The position numbers and the translations under genes are program-made. Shown in pieces: positions 57,933 to 64,000 of a stretch of DNA of 64,000 nucleotides. The stretch is from assembly GCF_010726245.1 (NCBI RefSeq), contig NZ_AP022561.1, forward strand, positions 1,860,001 through 1,924,000, written 5' to 3'. Numbering within the stretch: the first letter of the stretch is position 1; every line of letters begins with the position of its first letter. Below the pieces are notes generated by a model. The model had not been told where the DNA came from and made no database searches. It saw only the letters and a program-made list of their open reading frames with translations. Source of the stretch: Mycolicibacterium aichiense (GTDB lineage Bacteria > Actinomycetota > Actinomycetes > Mycobacteriales > Mycobacteriaceae).

Positions 57933-59443
57933 TGGCGCTGGGGCGCGCCTACTCGGTCGCGGTACGGGGCCTCGACGGCGAGATCGTCGAGATCGAGGCC
58001 GACATCACCGCTGGGCTCCCCGGGGTGTACCTGGTGGGGCTGCCCGACGCTGCGCTGCGCGAGTCCCGAGATCGGGTGCGCGCGGCAATCACCAACTGCG
58101 GCAACGAGTGGCCGATGTCGCGACTGACGTTGGCGCTCTCGCCGGCGACGTTGGCCAAAGCCGGGTCGCTGTACGACATCGCGATCGCCGCCGCGGTGCT
58201 GTCGGCAAGCCATAAGAAGCCGTGGGATCGGCTGGAGAAGACGGTGCTGCTGGGCGAACTGGCGCTCGACGGCCGGATCCGGTCGGTGCGCGGCGTCCTC
58301 CCGGCCGTCTTGGCGGCCAAGCGACAAGGCTGGCCCACTGTGGTGGTGCCGGTCGCCAATCTCGCTGAAGCGAGCCTGGTCGACGGTATCGAAGTGCTTG
58401 GCGCCCAGACGTTGCGGCAGCTGCAAGGCTGGTTGACGGGAAAGGCCGCCCTCGCCGATCGCGTGGCCACACCGGCGCCGCACACTGATTCGGTTGCCGA
58501 CCTGGCTGATGTGGTGGGCCAGGCGCACGCCAGGTTCGCCGTCGAGGTGGCTGCCGCCGGTGCGCACCACCTGATGCTCACCGGACCGCCCGGCGTGGGG
58601 AAAACCATGCTGGCCCAACGCCTTCCCGGGTTGCTACCCGAACTCACCGAACGTGAGGCGCTGGAGGTGACGGCGATCCATTCGGTGGTCGGAATGCTGT
58701 CCGAGACCACCCCGCTGATCACCCGGCCGCCGTTCATCGCCCCGCATCACTCGTCGAGTGTGGCCGCCCTGGTCGGCGGCGGCTCGGGCATCGCGCGGCC
58801 CGGTGCGGTCAGTCGCGCACATCGTGGAGTGCTCTTCCTCGACGAATGTGCCGAGATTCGGGTCAGCGTGCTCGAGTCTTTGCGAACACCGTTGGAAGAC
58901 GGTGAAATTCGGCTTGCGCGCCGTGATGGGGTGGCGTGCTACCCCGCGCGGTTTCAGCTCGTGATGGCGGCCAACCCGTGCGCCTGCGCGCAAACCGACC
59001 CGAAAGACTGTATCTGCACGTCAGTGGAGAAACGCCGCTATCTCGGCAAGCTGTCCGGGCCGTTGATGGATCGAGTGGACCTGCGGGTCGAGATGCACAT
59101 GGTGCGTGCCGGTGCCTTCGCCCCCGATGCCGCGGAACCCACTGTCGCCGTGCGTGATCGGGTGGCACAGGCGCGCGCGGCGGCCGCGCAGCGGTGGCGG
59201 CGGTACGGGTTCACCACCAACGCCGAGGTCACCGGGTCGGTGCTGCGCCGCAAGTTCCGGCTCGACGCCACCGCCATGGCGCCGCTGAAGACCGCCCTCG
59301 AACGCGGGGTGCTGAGTATCCGGGGCGTGGACCGCTCACTGCGGGTCGCGTGGACCTTGGCGGATCTGGCCGGACGCACTGCACCGAACATCGATGACGT
59401 GGCGGTGGCATTGAGCTTCCGCCAGGGAGGGGCAAAGCCGTGA
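57932..59443 (+). CDS. comM: ComM/YifB family Mg-chelatase-like AAA+ ATPase
   Basis: Protein of 503 residues. N-terminal ChlI domain (YLVGLPDAALRESRDRVRAAI), Walker A LTGPPGVGKTMLAQRLPG, FIAPHHSSS, RGVLFLDECAEI (Walker B), a Cys-rich CACAQTDPKDCICT loop, and the C-terminal Mg-chelatase region. ComM is a branch-migration helicase in naturally competent bacteria. The stop overlaps the dprA start (GTGA at 59440-59443). Confidence 0.94.
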   Translation: MALGRAYSVAVRGLDGEIVEIEADITAGLPGVYLVGLPDAALRESRDRVRAAITNCGNEWPMSRLTLALSPATLAKAGSLYDIAIAAAVLSASHKKPWDRLEKTVLLGELALDGRIRSVRGVLPAVLAAKRQGWPTVVVPVANLAEASLVDGIEVLGAQTLRQLQGWLTGKAALADRVATPAPHTDSVADLADVVGQAHARFAVEVAAAGAHHLMLTGPPGVGKTMLAQRLPGLLPELTEREALEVTAIHSVVGMLSETTPLITRPPFIAPHHSSSVAALVGGGSGIARPGAVSRAHRGVLFLDECAEIRVSVLESLRTPLEDGEIRLARRDGVACYPARFQLVMAANPCACAQTDPKDCICTSVEKRRYLGKLSGPLMDRVDLRVEMHMVRAGAFAPDAAEPTVAVRDRVAQARAAAAQRWRRYGFTTNAEVTGSVLRRKFRLDATAMAPLKTALERGVLSIRGVDRSLRVAWTLADLAGRTAPNIDDVAVALSFRQGGAKP

Positions 59444-60573
59444 CGGACGCGGCCAGAACGCTGGCATGGGCATATCTGTCCAGGGTCGCCGAACCGCCCT
59501 GCGACGAGATCGCCACGTTGGTGGGCGATGTCGGCCCGGTGGACACCGCCCACCGGGTCGCCGCGGGCGAGGTGAGCGATGCGTTGCGGAAGCGGACGGC
59601 CGCTCGGCGTGACATCAATGCAGCTGAGGCAGACCTGGCTCTGCTGCGGCGGCGCGGAGGCCGCCTGATCACGCCCGACGACGACGAATGGCCGACCCTG
59701 GCGTTCGCGGCCTTCGGTGGATCTGCGGTGCGGGAAAGGCCGCACGGTCGAGCACCGATCGCGCTGTGGGCGATCGGCCCGGCCCGGCTCGACGAGGTCG
59801 CGGAGCGGGCTGCGGCCATCGTGGGTACGCGGGCGGCGTCGGGGTACGGCGAACACGTCGCCGCCGACCTGGCCGCGGGATTGGCCGAGCAGGACGTCGC
59901 GGTGGTATCCGGCGGCGCGTACGGCATCGACGGCGTGGCGCACCGAGCCGTGCTGGCGGGTGAGGGCCAGACGGTGGCGGTGCTGGCCGGTGGCATCGAC
60001 GTGCTGTATCCGGCCGGCCATTCGTCGCTGCTGCACCGGATCGGCAATTCCGGCCTGCTACTCACGGAGTACCCGCCGGGCGTGCGGCCCGCGCGGCACC
60101 GCTTCCTCACCCGTAATCGGCTGGTGGCGGCGCTGGCTACGGCCACCGTCGTGGTGGAGGCCGGTGTCCGCAGCGGGGCGGCGAACACCGCCGCGTGGGC
60201 ACGGGCACTCGGCCGGGTGGTGTGTGCGGTGCCCGGGCCGGTGACCTCGGCGTCGTCGATGGGCTGCCACACGTTGCTGCGGGGTGGCGCCGAGCTGGTG
60301 ACACGAGCCGAAGAGATTGTCGAATTGGTCGGTCGGGCCGGTGAATTCGCCGACGAGGAGCCGCGACCGGTTGGCCCGCTCGACGGCCTGAGTGACCCTG
60401 AGAAGCAGGTGTACGAGGCGCTGCCGGCCCGCGGTGTGCGCAGCGCCGACGAGATCGCGGTGGCGTCCGGCCTGGCGCCGACCGCGGTGCTCGGTCCGCT
60501 GGCGATGCTGGAGATCGCCGGACTTGTCCGCCGTGAGGACGGCTGCTGGCGGCTCGCACGCAGGCCGGCCTGA
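59440..60573 (+). CDS. dprA: DNA-processing protein DprA
   Basis: Rossmann-fold protein of 377 residues that loads RecA on single-stranded DNA. N-terminal SAM-like helices, then IVGTRAASGYG, VVSGGAYGIDGVAHRAVL, AVLAGGIDVLYPAGHSSL and SGAANTAAWARALGR, and a C-terminal winged helix (about 310-377). It ends the yraN-comM-dprA unit. Confidence 0.95.
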   Translation: MTDAARTLAWAYLSRVAEPPCDEIATLVGDVGPVDTAHRVAAGEVSDALRKRTAARRDINAAEADLALLRRRGGRLITPDDDEWPTLAFAAFGGSAVRERPHGRAPIALWAIGPARLDEVAERAAAIVGTRAASGYGEHVAADLAAGLAEQDVAVVSGGAYGIDGVAHRAVLAGEGQTVAVLAGGIDVLYPAGHSSLLHRIGNSGLLLTEYPPGVRPARHRFLTRNRLVAALATATVVVEAGVRSGAANTAAWARALGRVVCAVPGPVTSASSMGCHTLLRGGAELVTRAEEIVELVGRAGEFADEEPRPVGPLDGLSDPEKQVYEALPARGVRSADEIAVASGLAPTAVLGPLAMLEIAGLVRREDGCWRLARRPA

Positions 60574-60649
60574 CGATGTAGACGGCCGGAACACACGCTC
60601 GAAACGTATAGTCGAGCCGGTTGGCTATCGATTTTCGTCGGGAGGCGAT

Positions 60650-61498
60650 GTGGCGGGTCGACCACTACACACATTTCAGGTTGTCAGTACCGAGCAGCTG
60701 GCGCCGCACATGGTGCGCGTCGTCCTCGGTGGCACCGGGTTCGACACGTTCACACCCGGCGAGTTCACCGACTCCTACGTCAAGTTCGTCTTCGTCCGTG
60801 ACGACATCGACGTCTCCTCGCTGCCGCATCCACTGACGCTGGACAGCTTCACGGACTTCCCGCCCGAACAGCAGCCCACCGTGCGCACCTACACGGTGCG
60901 CCGCGTCGACCCGCAGGCTCGTCAGATCACTGTCGACTTCGTGGTCCACGGTGAGCACGGCGTCGCCGGACCATGGGCGGCGGCCGCCAAGCCCGGCGAC
61001 ACCATCTATCTGATGGGGCCCGGCGGGGCGTACGCGCCGGACCCGGCCGCCGACTGGCATCTGTTCGCCGGCGACGAGGCAGGGCTTCCCGCCATCAGCG
61101 CGGCCCTGGAAGCGTTGCCGCCCAACGCTGTTGGCAAGGCCTTCATCGAGGTTGCCGGACCTGAAGATGAAGTCGAGCTCATTGCGCCGGAATCCGTGGC
61201 CATCAACTGGATCTACCGCGGCGGTCGCGCCGATCTCGTCGGCGATGAGCGGGCCGGCGACAACGCACCGCTGATCGAGGCCGTCACCACCACCCTGTGG
61301 CTTCCGGGCCAGGTCCAGGTCTTCATCCACGGTGAAGCCCAAGCCGTCATGCACAACCTGCGGCCCTACATCCGCAAGGAGCGCGGCGTCGACGCCAAGT
61401 GGGCCTCCATCTCCGGCTATTGGCGGCGCGGCCGCACCGAAGAGACGTTCAAGCAGTGGAAGCGCGAACTCGCCGAGGCCGAAGCCGGGGAGGGCTAA
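60650..61498 (+). CDS. viuB: Siderophore-interacting FAD-binding reductase (ViuB/SIP family)
   Basis: Protein of 282 residues: FAD-binding barrel with VRTYTVRRVD (RxYT motif) and HGEHGVAGPWA, then an NAD(P)-binding domain (LFAGDEAGLPAISAALEALP) and the SIP C-terminal ISGYWRRGRTEE. Such enzymes reduce ferric siderophores in the cytoplasm. GTG 60650 with GGAGG 4 bases upstream; the in-frame sequence before it belongs to the dprA region. It matches Rv2895c. The stop overlaps the convergent MmpL gene by 4 bases. No IdeR box was found upstream. Confidence 0.92.
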   Translation: MAGRPLHTFQVVSTEQLAPHMVRVVLGGTGFDTFTPGEFTDSYVKFVFVRDDIDVSSLPHPLTLDSFTDFPPEQQPTVRTYTVRRVDPQARQITVDFVVHGEHGVAGPWAAAAKPGDTIYLMGPGGAYAPDPAADWHLFAGDEAGLPAISAALEALPPNAVGKAFIEVAGPEDEVELIAPESVAINWIYRGGRADLVGDERAGDNAPLIEAVTTTLWLPGQVQVFIHGEAQAVMHNLRPYIRKERGVDAKWASISGYWRRGRTEETFKQWKRELAEAEAGEG

Positions 61499-64000
61499 GC
61501 CGGGGCAAGCACCTCGGTGTCATCTCCGGTTCCGGACGTGACAGCCCGCTCGGCCGGGACGGCGCGCATCCGCTCGCTGTAGGCCGGCCGTTGGCGCACC
61601 CGCAGCGGCCACCAGAACCAGGGCCCGAGGATGGCGGCGATCGACGGTGTCATCAGGGACCTCACGATCAACGTGTCGAGCAGCAGGCCGATCCCGATCG
61701 TCATCCCGCCCTGACCGACGTTGAGCAGGTCGCCGGAGATCATCGAACCCATGGTGAACGCGAACACGAGTCCGGCGGCGGTCACCACCGTGCCGGTACT
61801 GCCCATCGACCGGATGATGCCAGTGTTGATACCCGCGCCGATCTCCTCCTTGAACCGCGACACCAACAGCAGGTTGTAGTCGCTGCCGACGGCCATCAGG
61901 ATGATCACCGCGAATGCCAGCACGATCCAGTTCAATTCGATGCCCACGATCCGTTCGAAGATGAACACCGACAAGCCGAACGCGGCACCCAGCGAGATCA
62001 CCACCGTCCCGACGATCACCATCGACGCCACCAATGCACGCGTGATGATCAGCATCACGATGAAGATCAGTGTCAGAGCGGCGAACGCGGCGATCATCGT
62101 GTCGTATTTGGCACCGGCCTGCACGTCGCGGTAGGTGGCGGCGGTGCCGGTCAGGTAGACGTCCGCGTTGGCCAGCGCGGTGCCCTTGATCGCCTCGTGT
62201 GCTGCCGTCAGCTGATCGTCGACCACCGAGATGCCGGCTTCCGAGGCGGGATTCACGTCGTGGGTCACGATCAGCCGGGCCGCTTTGCCGTCCGGTGAGA
62301 GGAACAGCTTGAGCCCCTTCTGGAAGTCGGGGTTGGCGAACACCTCCGGCGGCAGGTAGAAGTAGTCGTCACTCTTGGATGCGTCGAACGCCTCACCCAT
62401 AGCGGTGGCCGTGTCGGTCATCTGCTGCATCTGCTGGATGAGCCCGTCGAAACTGCTGTGGATGGTCTGCAGGGTGTGCTGCATAGTCGTGGCGGTCGCG
62501 ATGATCGGGCCGAACTGCGCCACCATCTGTGGCACCAGTGCGTCGATGCTGTCCATGCCGTTGACCATCTTGTCCATGCCGTCGACCATCGCGGTCATGT
62601 CGGTCTGCAGCGAAGCCATATTGTCGCTGAACGTGTTGACGCCGTCCATGGCGTCGAACGCCGAGCGCACCGCAAAGCAGGCTGGGATGTTGAAACAGTT
62701 TGGCTCCCAGTAGAAGTAGTTGCGGAACGGCCGCACCTCGTCGTCGAAATTGGCGATGTTGTCCCGCATCTGGTCCAGCGTGGCCTTCATGGTGTCCATG
62801 TCGGCGATGCTGCGGTGCGCTGACTCGACCATGCCGTTGCCCGAGCCGACGGTGGTGTGCATGGCGTCGGAGAACTTCACCATCAGCGCCTGCAGCTGTG
62901 TCATCGAACCGATCATTGCGCCCATGTCGTCACTCATCTTGCTGATGTCACCGACGCGCTGCTTCAAGAACTGCAGGTTCTGGGTGATCGGTACGGAGGA
63001 CATGCTGATCTGGTACGGGATGGAGCTGTGGGCGATGGGGGAGCCCAGTGGCCGGGTGATGCTCTGCACCATCGCGATGCCTTTGATCCTGAACAGTGCC
63101 TTCGCAATTCGGTCGAGCACGATCATGTCGGTGGGGTTGCGCATGTCGTGGTCCGACTCGATGGTCATGATGTCGGGGTTGAGCCGCGCTGTGCTGAAGT
63201 GTTTTTCGGCCGCTGCGTACCCGACGTTGGCCGGCACGTCTGAGGGAATGTAGCGACGGTCGTCATAGCTCGTCTTGTAGCCGATCATGGCCAGCAGGCC
63301 GAGCAGTACGACGCTGGTCGCCGCGGCGAGAATGGGTTTGGGCCAGCGCACTGTTGCGGTGCCGACCTTGCGCCACCCTCTGGTCTTCATCATCCGTTTG
63401 GGATCGAGCAGACCGAATCGGCTGGCGACGACCAGGATGGCCGGGGCGACGGTCAGCGCGGCGGCGACGACGATGATCAGGGCCATGGCCGACGGGTAGG
63501 CCAGCGAATTGAAGTAGGACAGCCGGGTCAGCCGCAACGTCAGCATCGCGCCCGCGATGGTCAGTCCGGAGCCGAGGATGACGTGGCCGACGCCGTGGAA
63601 TGCGCTGTAGTAGGCCGATTCCGGATCCTCGCCGTTCTGTCGGGCTTCGTGGTATCGACCGATCAGGAAGATGGCGTAGTCGGTGCCCGCTGCGATCGAC
63701 AATGCTGTCATCAGTGGAACCGAGAACGTCGAGAAGTCCATGATTCCGAGGTGGCCGATCACCGCGACCGCGCCGCGGGCGGCACCCATCTCGATGCCGA
63801 CGATGGCCAGTATGAGCAGCACGGTGCTCACCGATCGGTACACCAGGGCCAGCATGATCGTGATGACGATCATCGTGACCACGGTCATCTTGATCATGCC
63901 GCGGTCACTGGCCTCGAGTGAATCCGTGGTCAACGGCGCAGGCCCGGTGACATAGGCGTGTAGCCCTGCCGGAGGCGGGGTTTGGTCGATGATCGTGCGC
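61495..64000 (-). CDS. MmpL family RND transporter, MmpL4/5 type (5' end beyond window)
   Basis: About 835 C-terminal residues of an RND lipid or siderophore exporter; the open frame continues past 64000 (AYVTGPAPL is read upstream of the last TTG). Membrane blocks with GTDYAIFLIGRYHEAR and GSDYNLLLVSRFKEE, the proton-relay regions, flank a periplasmic domain with a long Met/Gln-rich coiled coil (MSDDMGAMIGSMTQLQALM; MVDGMDKMVNGMD) and two cysteines (NCFNIPACFA), features of MmpL4/MmpL5. Those export siderophores with MmpS partners, which fits the neighbouring ViuB-like gene. The start and any mmpS gene lie outside the window. Confidence 0.93.
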   Translation of the reverse strand, partial: RTIIDQTPPPAGLHAYVTGPAPLTTDSLEASDRGMIKMTVVTMIVITIMLALVYRSVSTVLLILAIVGIEMGAARGAVAVIGHLGIMDFSTFSVPLMTALSIAAGTDYAIFLIGRYHEARQNGEDPESAYYSAFHGVGHVILGSGLTIAGAMLTLRLTRLSYFNSLAYPSAMALIIVVAAALTVAPAILVVASRFGLLDPKRMMKTRGWRKVGTATVRWPKPILAAATSVVLLGLLAMIGYKTSYDDRRYIPSDVPANVGYAAAEKHFSTARLNPDIMTIESDHDMRNPTDMIVLDRIAKALFRIKGIAMVQSITRPLGSPIAHSSIPYQISMSSVPITQNLQFLKQRVGDISKMSDDMGAMIGSMTQLQALMVKFSDAMHTTVGSGNGMVESAHRSIADMDTMKATLDQMRDNIANFDDEVRPFRNYFYWEPNCFNIPACFAVRSAFDAMDGVNTFSDNMASLQTDMTAMVDGMDKMVNGMDSIDALVPQMVAQFGPIIATATTMQHTLQTIHSSFDGLIQQMQQMTDTATAMGEAFDASKSDDYFYLPPEVFANPDFQKGLKLFLSPDGKAARLIVTHDVNPASEAGISVVDDQLTAAHEAIKGTALANADVYLTGTAATYRDVQAGAKYDTMIAAFAALTLIFIVMLIITRALVASMVIVGTVVISLGAAFGLSVFIFERIVGIELNWIVLAFAVIILMAVGSDYNLLLVSRFKEEIGAGINTGIIRSMGSTGTVVTAAGLVFAFTMGSMISGDLLNVGQGGMTIGIGLLLDTLIVRSLMTPSIAAILGPWFWWPLRVRQRPAYSERMRAVPAERAVTSGTGDDTEVLAPA

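Overview
This is a high-GC actinobacterial chromosome segment. Gene content and order point to a mycobacterium, most likely a rapid grower (Mycolicibacterium type). From memory of the M. tuberculosis map, the backbone follows the Rv2980 to Rv2895c order, inverted: DUF3515, thiL, ung, rpmB, DAK2/FakA-like, recG, lipN, dsbA-like/VKOR, pyc, rsmD, coaD, then sepIVA, rnc, mutM, smc, ftsY, amt-glnB-glnD, ffh, dacB2, rpsP-KH-rimM-trmD, rplS, lepB, rnhB, yraN-comM-dprA and viuB. Nearly all of the window is coding. I saw no rRNA, tRNA, CRISPR array, insertion sequence or phage gene.

Layout. 1-7.7 kb: small minus-strand genes (DUF3515, a stand-alone RAM domain), then thiL, ung, rpmB(-), a FakA-like protein, recG and a secreted HNH protein. 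7.8-9.6 kb: a nitric oxide response pair, nsrR and flavohaemoglobin. 9.6-13.3 kb: an aldo/keto reductase relative that has lost most of its catalytic tetrad, lipN, and an oxidative protein folding pair (DsbA-like plus VKOR). 13.3-17.8 kb: pyc, rsmD, coaD. 17.8-25.9 kb: a haemerythrin-like protein, the septation factor sepIVA, and a repair, RNA and chromosome block ending with smc.

25.9-29.7 kb is an accessory block between smc and ftsY, genes that are adjacent in M. tuberculosis. It holds a stand-alone cobalamin-binding protein with the W-x9-EH signature of CarH-type B12 photoreceptors, an RsbU-like GAF/PP2C phosphatase, a divergent STAS anti-anti-sigma protein and a type 2 isopentenyl-diphosphate isomerase. 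I read it as a candidate light- or B12-responsive partner-switching module, possibly tied to isoprenoid or carotenoid output. It is the most interesting system in the window.

29.7-38.3 kb: ftsY, the nitrogen operon amt-glnB-glnD behind two GlnR-type boxes, ffh and an amidohydrolase. 38.3-44.6 kb is a variable envelope and redox region: a secreted C39-like peptidase behind paired palindromes, two DacB paralogues flanking an MPT63-like secreted protein, and a diflavin reductase with an IdeR-type iron box. 44.8-52.6 kb: the rpsP-KH-rimM-trmD operon, a large MFS transporter, an LppW-like protein, then rplS, lepB, rnhB and DUF2469. 52.6-57.3 kb: a ROK regulator divergent from a tightly overlapping MFS/unknown/HAD operon, and a lipoprotein. 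57.5-64 kb: yraN-comM-dprA, a siderophore-interacting flavoprotein and a convergent MmpL4/5-type transporter cut by the window end.

Start codons were chosen from ribosome binding sites, stop/start overlaps and conserved N-termini; several genes look leaderless. Family calls rest on motifs recognised by eye, not on database searches.
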